Assembly: GCF_002980525.1 (NCBI RefSeq)
Contig: NZ_PVBQ01000005.1
Coordinates: forward strand, 62,001-126,000
DNA: 64,000 nt
Origin: Sphingobacterium haloxyli
GTDB taxonomy: Bacteria > Bacteroidota > Bacteroidia > Sphingobacteriales > Sphingobacteriaceae
Reading direction: 5' to 3'
Under the pieces are notes generated by a model. It searched no databases. It had not been told where the DNA came from and worked only from the letters and a program-made list of their open reading frames with translations. The position numbers and the translations under genes are program-made. Numbering within the stretch: position 1 is the stretch's first letter; each line of letters begins with the position of its first letter. Below are positions 54,661 through 63,806 of this stretch, in pieces.

Positions 54661-55719
54661 TTACTGTCGTCTTGCTTCGTCTGGATAAATAACCATCCCG
54701 CTCAGGGCGTGTATCACACCGTTGTCTGCCTTATAATTGTTCTGGTTAATCCCCGAAAAAGTTGCCATACGGATGAAGGTGAAATTACTGACCCCGGGTA
54801 CGGGACCACTTAGGCTGAACCCTCTGTCGTCGAGGCTGATTACATATCCGCCACCGGGGCTAGGTTCCCGCAACGCTCCGCCCAAGTGATCCACCACGGT
54901 CAAATCCGATCGCAAAATATGTTGTCTGGAATGGACATAGCCCTTAAGCAATATATCAACATGGAAGTCTGCCGGATTCAGATTCGGTATCTCCTCCGCC
55001 GTGAGTCCTCTGGCAATCAATGCCTGATCGGTCGGTGCAAAAATGGTCCAAATTTCTCCATCGTCAATACGGTTCCAATAATCAAAGTGTTTAAGCAGAG
55101 CAACAAAAAGGCCATGATCCGGTAAGTTCTCCAAATATTCCCGAACGGTGCCGGGCTGGTACTTTAGTACGTTGTCCAGTCCGTGCAACACGCCATTGGA
55201 AAGGTTCACGTTGTTATTGGCAATTTTAGATTCGACACCATTGACGTAGAAAGGCGGTTCTATATTTTCCCATTGCTTTAACCCTCTGGCCAAATGCAGA
55301 TACCGACCTGTCAGATTTTCCTGCAACTGATCAGCCTGTCCATAGCCTATATCGTTTAGGTAAACTGCTGTAGGTAATATATGATACTCCAGCATGAAGC
55401 GCAGGCTATCCCGGTCCATTTTCTCAAAATCACTGGGAAACTCTATCCCTTCTGCGTTGAATGCTGCGTTGGTAGGAGCAAAAATCGTGTAAGATCCTTC
55501 GCTGTCGCGAAGCGTTTCGTCTAACCCTACCAGTTTGATCGCTGCATTGAATAGGGAGAAGTCGTAATTGTTGCGTAAAAACTCCGCCCCATTCCGCAGG
55601 ATCCTTTCCCGTTCTTGGTCTATTGTCAGATCTTGGCGGTCACAACTAAGCATATGGAAGGTACACACAACAAGGAGCAAGGAAAGGTAATTTCTCATAT
55701 CTGTAATCTTATATCTCAT
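54661..55719 (-). CDS. Fasciclin (FAS1) domain lipoprotein, paralogue 1
   Basis: 352 residues; ATG 55698 (MRNYLSLLLVVCTFHMLSC) gives a cleaner signal peptide, but the frame start at 55719 keeps the 3-bp spacing to the previous gene. The lipobox is HMLSC. Two FAS1 domains follow: LFNAAIKLVGLDETLRDSEG, YTIFAPTNAAFNAEGIEF and LEYHILPTAVYLNDIG, then LFVALLKHFDYWNRID, WTIFAPTDQALIARGL and NGVIHALSGMVIYPD. First of the three consecutive FAS1 genes. Confidence 0.88.
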   Translation of the reverse strand: MRYKITDMRNYLSLLLVVCTFHMLSCDRQDLTIDQERERILRNGAEFLRNNYDFSLFNAAIKLVGLDETLRDSEGSYTIFAPTNAAFNAEGIEFPSDFEKMDRDSLRFMLEYHILPTAVYLNDIGYGQADQLQENLTGRYLHLARGLKQWENIEPPFYVNGVESKIANNNVNLSNGVLHGLDNVLKYQPGTVREYLENLPDHGLFVALLKHFDYWNRIDDGEIWTIFAPTDQALIARGLTAEEIPNLNPADFHVDILLKGYVHSRQHILRSDLTVVDHLGGALREPSPGGGYVISLDDRGFSLSGPVPGVSNFTFIRMATFSGINQNNYKADNGVIHALSGMVIYPDEARRQ

Positions 55720-55722
55720 GAC

Positions 55723-56988
55723 TTATTCATAAATCGGGGCCGGAAAAGTGCGCTGTATAGTCGTGAGGTATACAAAGCCGTTAATATATTCGATGGAACT
55801 GACCGATCCGAAGGTCTGGGGATTATTGCGGCCGGAATGTACGTTCAGCAACAGATTCGGTAATGTCAGCCGTTCCACAGGTGTCCGCATATTCACATTG
55901 GACTCCGGCCGGGGATTGTCCGTCAGTTCCAGGTACACATATTCGTTGTAAAAACTGTTGTGTTGCCTGATGTCCACACGTGGCGGGTAATTAATGTTGC
56001 CTTGCCGGAAGCTTTGCTCTAGCCCGCGCATACTCGGCGCAAAGAACTGCAGGAACTGCCAGGATTTGGTATGGATGGTTTCGCCCTCCCGCATAAAAAT
56101 GGGGAACCCATAATAAGGCGTAACACGGGTTCCGCTGATATCCCGTGTTAGGGTACCGATATAGTTTTTGGTATAGCCGGGGATATAGGCGTGTACCTCT
56201 TGGCCATTTTCGTTTTCCGTGGTTGACACATGGCTAAAAAACACATTGACAATATCAGGAATTCCAGCCTCCATCGACGTGCCACGATCTCCGATCCCTT
56301 TGTAAGGGGAAGACCAGAAGCCTTCGGAAGAGAGATTGTAAAAATTAACATACGCCGCCGTATCCGCGAAGGGTTGTTTGTGGAAACTCTCCTGCCGTGC
56401 ATAAAGGGTAGTCGTCTTTTTCTCAAAGTTCTCCAGCAGTACATGCATGGTGTAGATCTCACCTTCGGCCAGATTGATGGTGGTATCGACGCATACCGAA
56501 ACCATATTGGGGTTCAGCTCTGCAAAGGGCTCCGTATTGCGTGGGCGGTGCATAAAAAGGAAGCGCCGTTTTCCCGATGAAATCTGTGCCCAGTTGGTCA
56601 AGTCGTAACCATTCAGGATGGGCGCTGTCGGATACAGTTCTTTCCCCGGAAACTCGGGGTTGTAGGGCGAGTTGGATACACCCACATGGGTGGGATTCGG
56701 GGAGGCATACCGTGCCCGGACGTCCAAGAAATCGCCTTCCATCAAGCCTCCTATGGGATGGCCGTTCTCATCAAATTCCGGATCGATAAATAGGCACAAA
56801 AAAGAGGCCGGGTCGTCTTTGTTGACAACATTGACCGGAATATTTAGGCTGTTGAATATCCGTATATAGGCGGGACTATCCACCGTGCGATACTCGGTCT
56901 TCCGGCAACTATTCACTAGAAGCAAGCATAATGGAAGAAGGAGTAGGGAGTAAGGAATAACTTTCATCTTTTGTCTACTACGTTTCAT
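55723..56988 (-). CDS. DUF4397-like lipoprotein
   Basis: 421 residues. The signal peptide ends LLVNSC, a lipobox. The mature protein opens DSPAYIRIFNSLNIPVNVVN, a DUF4397-style unit, and a similar one recurs (DTAAYVNFYNLSSEGFW). These beta modules of unknown function occur on exported proteins of many bacteria, often beside FAS1 or SusD-like genes. The family call is moderate because no full-length match can be tested here. It is separated from its neighbours by 2-3 bp, so it is in one transcript with the FAS1 genes. Confidence 0.65.
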   Translation of the reverse strand: MKRSRQKMKVIPYSLLLLPLCLLLVNSCRKTEYRTVDSPAYIRIFNSLNIPVNVVNKDDPASFLCLFIDPEFDENGHPIGGLMEGDFLDVRARYASPNPTHVGVSNSPYNPEFPGKELYPTAPILNGYDLTNWAQISSGKRRFLFMHRPRNTEPFAELNPNMVSVCVDTTINLAEGEIYTMHVLLENFEKKTTTLYARQESFHKQPFADTAAYVNFYNLSSEGFWSSPYKGIGDRGTSMEAGIPDIVNVFFSHVSTTENENGQEVHAYIPGYTKNYIGTLTRDISGTRVTPYYGFPIFMREGETIHTKSWQFLQFFAPSMRGLEQSFRQGNINYPPRVDIRQHNSFYNEYVYLELTDNPRPESNVNMRTPVERLTLPNLLLNVHSGRNNPQTFGSVSSIEYINGFVYLTTIQRTFPAPIYE

Positions 56989-56990
56989 AA

Positions 56991-58775
56991 TTATTTCGTG
57001 TGTTTGACATACATAATCTTGGCATTCTTTTGCCCATCATTAAAGGTTCCGATAGCGGCGACTGTATAAACCCCCGGTTCGGCATTGGGTACATTTCGGT
57101 TGGCCCGCGTATACAGTGTTTCGTCAGCAATCATGGCTTTGGTAGAAAGGCCAGTAACCTCGCTGATCCACCTGCCCGGAAGTTCCGTTGGACTGGATTG
57201 GTACAGCATAAACCACTGCTCTCTATACTGATCCGACCCTATATTGAAATAGTAGGGGTTGTCATCTTTAGCTACACCTTGTAGCAAATGCGAGGCTGGT
57301 CTACCGTAGGGTATGCCCAGCTGATTGGTCAAGGTAACCTCTTCGAAACCGGTCAAAAGATTGAGGAAGCGGTATGTAAACGGGAAGGGGTAGTATCGTC
57401 TGAAAGGATCGCCATAGTTGCCATTGCTGTCGCTATTGCCTAACATTTCGCTGGAAGCCAAGTTGTTGGAGACCAAAAGGCTCTGTAGTTCCTGATTTTC
57501 ACCGGTATATACCCAGAGGCTGTAATTCTTGCCGGCCTGCAGCTGTGCTTCCTGATGAATGACGACATTCCCGGATGGATCTTTCACCTGCAACATGCGT
57601 GATCCTACCAGAGAAATTACGTAGTCGGAATAGCGCTCCGATGGTACAGCCTCGGTGGTTCGTTCTTGGCTCAGTTCTAGTCGTAGAGGAGAGCTGTTCA
57701 GCGTAGCATTGACCAGTTGCACCCTCACATAACTATTGTTCAGGGGCGCAGAGAGATCGGTAATAACCTGAAAAGCGTTTTGTATGATATCGGTTACTGT
57801 AAATGCATTGCCGGCACCGGGAGCATTGTATTTCATGGTATAAGGATGTACGGCGATGCTGTAAATGCCACCCGGCTGGAAGGTTTGTAGCTCTGCATAA
57901 ACAAGTCCGGTACTCGCCGGAGACCGGGCATCATTGGGATCCCGTTGTGTCATGTCAGGAATAGCAGAGGTTGTAACATGGATTGTCGGTGATGTGGTGG
58001 CCATAGGCACTTGTCGCTGGTCTTGCGTGAGCACTTTAAATTGGTAGGTGCCATAAGGCACTTCTACATATTCGGACCATTGACCAATAGGCACATTGGT
58101 CGTCTCGGGCGACACCGGCGTACCATCGGCATAAGCCAATGTCATCGGCGCCATGAGGTTCTCGGCGGTTACCAGATAATTGTCAAAGGTCTGCGCAAAG
58201 TTGAGCAACCGAATTTTAAAATGATCGGGCCGGGATGGTGCTGTCACATCTCTCGGCACTTCGATGACCTCAGGTCCCTCATGCATTTCTCTTTCAATCT
58301 TAAGGAGATAATAGTCTGTCGGTTGACTGCCATCCTCATGAATAGGAAATGTATGATGCATCCTATTTAGCGTAGGGCCGCTATAGAAGGTAATCTCGGT
58401 AGCGTGCTCCGGCGTAAAAAATTCGTTCGGAACAGTCCATGTCAATCCCAGCTGCCCTGTGCTGGGAAAATATTTTGTCGGCAAAACCTGTGTTCTTTCC
58501 TCGTCAGGTGCTTCGGGATTCGCCGGCGGCCACCGGAAGTTGGTCAAGGAATCTCCGTTGACTTCCAGGTTTCGATTTCTTCCGATATTCACCAATCTTA
58601 CCATACTGGGCTCGATAGCCTCTGTAAATTCCCGATAATCAACTTTGTAATCGAGGTTTTCTTTTTTACAACTTGAGAAAAGTAAAAGAGCAAAAGTAAA
58701 AATTAAAAGAGCTCCTCTTAGCCGGTTGTACTCCGTGATGGCGGTCAACCGTTTTGTTTCTAGCATTTTTTTCAT
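56991..58775 (-). CDS. Large lipoprotein with repeated DUF4397-like modules
   Basis: 594 residues. The signal peptide ends LLLFSSC, a lipobox. At least four segments begin with the same R-(L/V)-(L/V)-N pattern: MVRLVNIGRNRNLEVNG, FKIRLLNFAQTFDNYLV, YVRVQLVNATLNSSPLRL and TYRFLNLLTGFEEVTL. Each is followed by Y-x-V/L-strands and a Gly-Thr or Gly-Gln turn, as in DUF4397 beta modules. I infer a chain of extracellular Ig-like or lectin-like units. It lies 22 bp behind the STN-containing receptor gene and 2 bp before the shorter lipoprotein gene. Confidence 0.6.
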   Translation of the reverse strand: MKKMLETKRLTAITEYNRLRGALLIFTFALLLFSSCKKENLDYKVDYREFTEAIEPSMVRLVNIGRNRNLEVNGDSLTNFRWPPANPEAPDEERTQVLPTKYFPSTGQLGLTWTVPNEFFTPEHATEITFYSGPTLNRMHHTFPIHEDGSQPTDYYLLKIEREMHEGPEVIEVPRDVTAPSRPDHFKIRLLNFAQTFDNYLVTAENLMAPMTLAYADGTPVSPETTNVPIGQWSEYVEVPYGTYQFKVLTQDQRQVPMATTSPTIHVTTSAIPDMTQRDPNDARSPASTGLVYAELQTFQPGGIYSIAVHPYTMKYNAPGAGNAFTVTDIIQNAFQVITDLSAPLNNSYVRVQLVNATLNSSPLRLELSQERTTEAVPSERYSDYVISLVGSRMLQVKDPSGNVVIHQEAQLQAGKNYSLWVYTGENQELQSLLVSNNLASSEMLGNSDSNGNYGDPFRRYYPFPFTYRFLNLLTGFEEVTLTNQLGIPYGRPASHLLQGVAKDDNPYYFNIGSDQYREQWFMLYQSSPTELPGRWISEVTGLSTKAMIADETLYTRANRNVPNAEPGVYTVAAIGTFNDGQKNAKIMYVKHTK

Positions 58776-58797
58776 ATCTAATAACTCTCAATACGCT

Positions 58798-61700
58798 TTA
58801 AAACAGATTATAACTTAAACCCAATGTAAATTCACTCCCTTGTCTAAAGGCGCGGTTGACGTATTCATTTCCATACCACTTGCCTCCGGTGCTTGGATTA
58901 GCGTATACTGTTTTAATGTCCGGATTTAGGATGTTCTTGGCAAAGCCCTTCAATGTCAGGTGACGGCTCAAGCGTTGGGTAAAAACAAAATCCAACATAG
59001 GCACTGGTCGGCTGTATAGATCCGGCTCGCCAGTTAGGTTTATCTGCACCAAGCGCTCGCCGACTACATTGAACGTTGTCGTCAGATCGGTTCCGGACTT
59101 CTTGTTTTCGTAGTTCAACCAAGCGTTGATGCTATAAGGGGCCTGCTCAAATAAAGGGCTATTCTCCGGCGCATTGCGGTCAACACTCCAGTTGGCGGCT
59201 AGCCGCTCTGGCGTCTTTTTGACCTCACTTTGCGCAATGAGCATGTTGGAGCCAATAAAAAATCCTTGGGCCCGTTCCCATATTGTGCCGAGATCTTTCA
59301 CCAATTCTAATTCCAGTCCCCACACCCGGCCCGTATTAGGATCATTCTGATAGGCAATGACCGGATATTCAGGGAAGGTAGCAGCTAGGCCTTCAGTACG
59401 TAAGCTGTAGACTTTGACCAGCTGGTTCTTCAATTGTTTACCGAAAGCTGATACGGCGATAACTTCTCCCGGGTTGGGAAACCATTCCCAGCGGAAATCG
59501 AAATTCGTGGTATTTTGGTTAATGAGGTTTGGGTTTCCAACAACGAGGCCCATTTGAAAGGCATCAAACTCAAACACGTTCGTAATCTCCCGGAGTTCGG
59601 GCCGTGCCAGGGTCGTATTGAAAGCGGCCCTAAAATTCATCAATTCATTAAGTGTGTACGTAGCATTGATTGAATAGAAAGGCTTGTATCCCTGTTTGTA
59701 TACCGAATTGGGTTTGATAGGGTTGAGCAATAATTCGCCCTGCGCGTTGGCGCGAAGGAGGGATGGATCCAAGTACAAGTTGGAGGTATCTACCTGCGAC
59801 TGCACGTTGGTACGTTCAAAGCGTACGCCCCCTGCCAAGCGGAAATCTTCGGTGATCTTCAAATCCAGCATACCATAGAAGGCATTGGTCTGAAAGAATC
59901 CTTGATAATTATTAGGAGATTTCTGAATGTTGTACAGGAATCCACCTACTTGGAAATCTCCCTCGCCAGTATTACTGGTCCGCGGGCGGATGCCCACAAT
60001 TTCGGGACTCACTAGTCTGTTCAGATCCCCGTGGACATCATAGAGCGGCGCCGAAGAGTACATGGTCGGATTAGTCGTGCCACTCTGGTCTGATAGCGAA
60101 TTTTGCAGGAAATTGGATCCAGGCAGGAAAAGCACGTTTTCACCGAAGGTACGGTCGCGGTTCAGGTAGTTGAACCCGGTCTTAAACTCCTGCTTGTTGC
60201 CGAATAGTTCAAACGGCACACTCAGGTCGGCCTTGTAGTTATAGATGTCCTCGTTGAGATTTCGCCAACGGCGACCGTTGGGATCGGCCTGCATAACGCC
60301 AAAGGGTCCAAAGCCATAGACATAGCCGGAACCAAGTGCATAGTGGCGATTTACGTACTCTGGTTCGGAGCCGGACATTGTTTGTCTGTAGTAAAGCGTT
60401 GGACGCGTTGGCGCATAGTCGATTAGATTTGCAAAGCGGTAATCCGGATCGTTGTGACTAGAGGAAGAGGTAGACAAATTGTAACTTAAGGAAGGTGAGT
60501 ACGAATGATTGAACAACTTATGCTCTCCTTGCAGGTTAAAGGTCTGCAACGTACGGTAACTTTGGCGCAATGAATGCGTGGTACTGTTCACCTCTCCGGG
60601 CATGCCCGTATATTGGTACCGGCCGGCCAGATTGCTTGCTCTGGTTTCGCCACCCCAGCTCCCCAAATATTGGAAACTGATCTCATGGCGTGTGTTGAAA
60701 CGGTAAGCCAAGCCACCGAGTAGCCCGTAGTTGAGGTTCTCTGTGCCGGTATGTTCTTTATACGTCTGGTACCGCCCCAACCCGAGCCGGTTTGTCGTGA
60801 TAAAATTGGGAACATTCCGTTCACTGTAAATATACGGACTTCCCGACAGCACGCCTTGGTAGATGCTCCATTGTGTCAGGTCTCCATCGTAAATATTTGT
60901 TGCTCTGCGGTAGTAATTTCCGCCTAGGATTACACCTATTTTATGTTTATTAAAGACGTTATAGCTGTTTCCGAACGTGGCGGAGTATATTTGGTTCAAC
61001 GGGGCAGTCTGTCCCTGGGTGGTCAATACAGGGTCGAAGTCGCGCATGATGCCATTGATGCGATTCGCTTCTTGTTGTAATTCCGGCGTATAGCCGCTGT
61101 TGGCAATCAGTCGTTGGATCGAATATAGACCATCGGGATATTGTTGTCCGAGGTTCAGGAAGTCTTGAGACAAATCTTTACGGTTTATTTTTGTCCCCAA
61201 AACGCCCATATCACTATTCCAAAAACTGTTGAAATTGCCCCCCATACCGATGTTGGAATTGAATCCAGACTGGGCAATGACCTCAAAGGTCATGCTGTCG
61301 GGAATGGATTTGGTCTTCAGTTCCACAATCCCCGATGCGGCATCCGCTGGTTTGTCCGGAGTCACTGTTTTGTAGATCGTAATGTTGTCTAGCAAGGAGG
61401 CCGGCACCAAATCCAAGGGAATAGTACTTCTATCGGGATCTGATGACGCCAGACGCACGCCGTTGAGTTGACCGATTACGGAGCGGTCGCCCAAGCCACG
61501 GACAGCGACGTATTTGTCGTCCGTCACCGTCACACCGGATACGCGCTGGAGTGCCTGCGTCGTGGTAATACTTCCGGTACGCTCGATCATCTGTGCCGAG
61601 ATCGCGTCCTGCACGATAGCGGCTTTACGTCTTTCTTCCAGGACAGCAACCTCGGTATTGGCCCGACGGCGTGCCTGTACAGTGACGGCTACTTCTTCCA

Positions 61701-62292
61701 GTTCGGAAGTGGCCTGGCGCATCCGCACCGTAATATTCCTATTGTCGGGGCCGACACGCACCTCTTGTGTTTGCAAACCAAGAAAGGTAAATACCAAAAT
61801 TGCATTGCTGGGAGGTATGTTAATGAAAAAAGCGCCGTTCGCGTCGGATGATGTGACAATTCGCGTTCCCTTGATGCGGATGGATACGCCTGACAGGGGA
61901 CGGTTGTTGGATGCATCTACGACGTGACCTTTAATTTGGAGTTGTTGTGGTTTCGCTGATCGATGAGCCTCTGGATTTCTTGATATCGTTACATAGCTAT
62001 TTTTGATTATATATTTGAACGGCTTATCTAGAAAAAATTCTTTCAGGACCTGATCCAATGTTGCATTTTTAACATTGATGTCTACCGGTTCTACATCGTT
62101 AAAGATTTCCGGATTATAAAAAAAGCTAAAGTTGGTCTGTTTTCTTATTTCTTCCAACACAACTTTAATGCTACTGTTCTGCTTATTTAACGTGATACGC
62201 TGTGCATAGGTAGCAGCGGTCACCTGAACAAATACGCAGGTTAATAATACCATGGTGATTTTCATAGCACGCATGATTGTGCAAAAATTCAT
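58798..62292 (-). CDS. STN-containing TonB-dependent receptor
   Basis: 1164 residues; ATG 62274 (MRAMKITMVLL) is a likely alternative start. The signal peptide (VFVQVTAATYAQ) is followed by an STN domain at ~32-105 (SSIKVVLEEIRKQTNFSFFY, NATLDQVLKEFFLDKPF), a carboxypeptidase-regulatory domain at ~120-190 (IKGHVVDASNNRPLSGVSIR) and a plug (ALQRVSGVTVTDDKYVAVRG, LGDRSVIGQLNGVRLASSDP) with a barrel. The YVAVRGLGDR wording differs from SusC, and no SusD partner gene is present. It should signal to the FecR encoded upstream and import or recognise an unknown ligand. Confidence 0.9.
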   Translation of the reverse strand: MNFCTIMRAMKITMVLLTCVFVQVTAATYAQRITLNKQNSSIKVVLEEIRKQTNFSFFYNPEIFNDVEPVDINVKNATLDQVLKEFFLDKPFKYIIKNSYVTISRNPEAHRSAKPQQLQIKGHVVDASNNRPLSGVSIRIKGTRIVTSSDANGAFFINIPPSNAILVFTFLGLQTQEVRVGPDNRNITVRMRQATSELEEVAVTVQARRRANTEVAVLEERRKAAIVQDAISAQMIERTGSITTTQALQRVSGVTVTDDKYVAVRGLGDRSVIGQLNGVRLASSDPDRSTIPLDLVPASLLDNITIYKTVTPDKPADAASGIVELKTKSIPDSMTFEVIAQSGFNSNIGMGGNFNSFWNSDMGVLGTKINRKDLSQDFLNLGQQYPDGLYSIQRLIANSGYTPELQQEANRINGIMRDFDPVLTTQGQTAPLNQIYSATFGNSYNVFNKHKIGVILGGNYYRRATNIYDGDLTQWSIYQGVLSGSPYIYSERNVPNFITTNRLGLGRYQTYKEHTGTENLNYGLLGGLAYRFNTRHEISFQYLGSWGGETRASNLAGRYQYTGMPGEVNSTTHSLRQSYRTLQTFNLQGEHKLFNHSYSPSLSYNLSTSSSSHNDPDYRFANLIDYAPTRPTLYYRQTMSGSEPEYVNRHYALGSGYVYGFGPFGVMQADPNGRRWRNLNEDIYNYKADLSVPFELFGNKQEFKTGFNYLNRDRTFGENVLFLPGSNFLQNSLSDQSGTTNPTMYSSAPLYDVHGDLNRLVSPEIVGIRPRTSNTGEGDFQVGGFLYNIQKSPNNYQGFFQTNAFYGMLDLKITEDFRLAGGVRFERTNVQSQVDTSNLYLDPSLLRANAQGELLLNPIKPNSVYKQGYKPFYSINATYTLNELMNFRAAFNTTLARPELREITNVFEFDAFQMGLVVGNPNLINQNTTNFDFRWEWFPNPGEVIAVSAFGKQLKNQLVKVYSLRTEGLAATFPEYPVIAYQNDPNTGRVWGLELELVKDLGTIWERAQGFFIGSNMLIAQSEVKKTPERLAANWSVDRNAPENSPLFEQAPYSINAWLNYENKKSGTDLTTTFNVVGERLVQINLTGEPDLYSRPVPMLDFVFTQRLSRHLTLKGFAKNILNPDIKTVYANPSTGGKWYGNEYVNRAFRQGSEFTLGLSYNLF

Positions 62293-62358
62293 ACTTTTGT
62301 TGAAGTTAGTTATCTAAATGATGTTTTGACTGCATTATGTTGATAAGCTTAACTATTT

Positions 62359-62394
62359 AGCCAAGTCCCGATGGCCGTCGGGATCTGGCTTTTT
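62359..62394 (+). terminator. Plus-strand terminator-like hairpin in the receptor leader
   Basis: AGCCA..TCCCGA (62359-62371) pairs with TCGGGA..TGGCT (11 of 13 positions, loop TGGCCG), followed by TTTTTATT on the plus strand; the minus strand reads TAAATAG after it. It lies between fecR and the receptor gene, as do the plus-strand terminators at 19933-20009. An antisense RNA starting near 62250-62300 would end here. Confidence 0.6.
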
Positions 62395-62416
62395 ATTAAG
62401 CGAGATAATCATCGTA

Positions 62417-63607
62417 CTATTCGCTCACTATCAACCTCCTTCCTTTGATTTCGATGTTTATTTCGCGGGTCGATCTTATCATCTCTATCACCGTTGGCAA
62501 AGGCATGTTGCGTGATACGATACCGGAGAATTTTTTCCGTTGGAGATGTTCGGGGCAATCGATTTCTACATCATACCAGCGTGCCAGTTGTTTCAATATA
62601 TTGCCTAAAGCATCTTTCTCAAAAATAAACTCCCCGTTTTTCCAAGCGATTTTCTCGTGGACATTCGCGGACTGTACACGAATTTGTTTGTCCAATAGCG
62701 CTTGTTGGCCCGGTCGCAACAATACAGCATGACCGCTTTCCTTTGCTATAACCCGAACGCTCCCTTCGATAAGTGTTGTTTCCGTAAAGGATCCATCAGC
62801 GTAGGCGTTCACGTTAAAATGTGTTCCTAGTACCTGTACTTCCTGTTTGGCCGTCTCTACAACAAACGGAACGTTTCCTTTTGTTGTGTTTGAAGGCAAT
62901 TTTGCAACTTCAAAATAAACTTCGCCACTCATCTTTACACGTCGTTCACTGTCATTGAAGTAAATGGGGTACGTTAATGAAGATGCTGCATTCAGCCACG
63001 CTTTGGAACCGTCCGGTAAGATAATGCTGTATTGACCCCCTTTTGGCGTTTCTAGGCTATTGTAGACAATTTCTGACGCGACGGTTTTCTCAGGACTGTA
63101 AATAATCATACCATCACCTGTTTTTCGGATTTCTATACCGTCTTGTTTAATAATTTTTCCTTCATCAGCACTAGACAAAGACACCGTACTGCCATCCCCT
63201 AACCTTAAAATAGCTTTATCGCTGCCGGGGAGAATAGCCGGGATATTCGTGTCGGTGGCCAGCCTATCATCTTCCGTCTTATCCACGGAGAAGTAAAATG
63301 GCAGGCCGGCTAAGATGACGACGCCAGTGAATATTGCTGCGTAACGCATAAGCCTGAATACTGAAGATGATTTCTTGGTTTGTGTTTTCCTTATCTTGGC
63401 AAACAGCTGTTCCTTAACGCGGATGGCGTCAGCGGGCGTTATATCGTTTGGCGTTGATTCCTCCTGCACCCAATCTCCGCGTGTTAATTCTTCCAAAACC
63501 TCTTGGGCATTTGGTAATTGGAGTAACTCCTGGATACGTTCGTATTCCTTTTCTGTGAACTCCTTATCAATAAATTTTCTTAAAAGTACTTTGTCCGCTT
63601 CTTGCAT
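62417..63607 (-). CDS. FecR-family anti-sigma factor
   Basis: 396 residues. The N-terminal cytoplasmic helices (LLRKFIDKEFTEKEYERIQE) precede one membrane segment at ~88-108 (YAAIFTGVVILAGLPFYF). The periplasmic FecR domain includes GQYSIILPDGSKAWLNAASS, VKMSGEVYFEVAKLPSN and VQVLGTHFNVNAYADGSFTE; a DUF4974 STN-like end follows (FIFEKDALGNILKQLARWYD). It controls the ECF sigma factor at 63807 and receives the signal from the STN receptor encoded downstream. 199 bp separate it from the sigma gene. Confidence 0.94.
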   Translation of the reverse strand: MQEADKVLLRKFIDKEFTEKEYERIQELLQLPNAQEVLEELTRGDWVQEESTPNDITPADAIRVKEQLFAKIRKTQTKKSSSVFRLMRYAAIFTGVVILAGLPFYFSVDKTEDDRLATDTNIPAILPGSDKAILRLGDGSTVSLSSADEGKIIKQDGIEIRKTGDGMIIYSPEKTVASEIVYNSLETPKGGQYSIILPDGSKAWLNAASSLTYPIYFNDSERRVKMSGEVYFEVAKLPSNTTKGNVPFVVETAKQEVQVLGTHFNVNAYADGSFTETTLIEGSVRVIAKESGHAVLLRPGQQALLDKQIRVQSANVHEKIAWKNGEFIFEKDALGNILKQLARWYDVEIDCPEHLQRKKFSGIVSRNMPLPTVIEMIRSTREINIEIKGRRLIVSE

Positions 63608-63806
63608 CTGCGTCTAAATTTATAGAGACGGTTTTTCTAGCTTCTCTATATAAGACGTACCCTTTTTGGCAGACTACCACCGATATTAAGTTCTTTTTTT
63701 TAGCGAAAAATATTTAAATGGTTGACTACCAATATTCTATTTATTTGTAAAATATGATTCGATGTTGTCGCAATATAAAAAGAAGACGGTTAGTGCGTCC
63801 GCCAGG

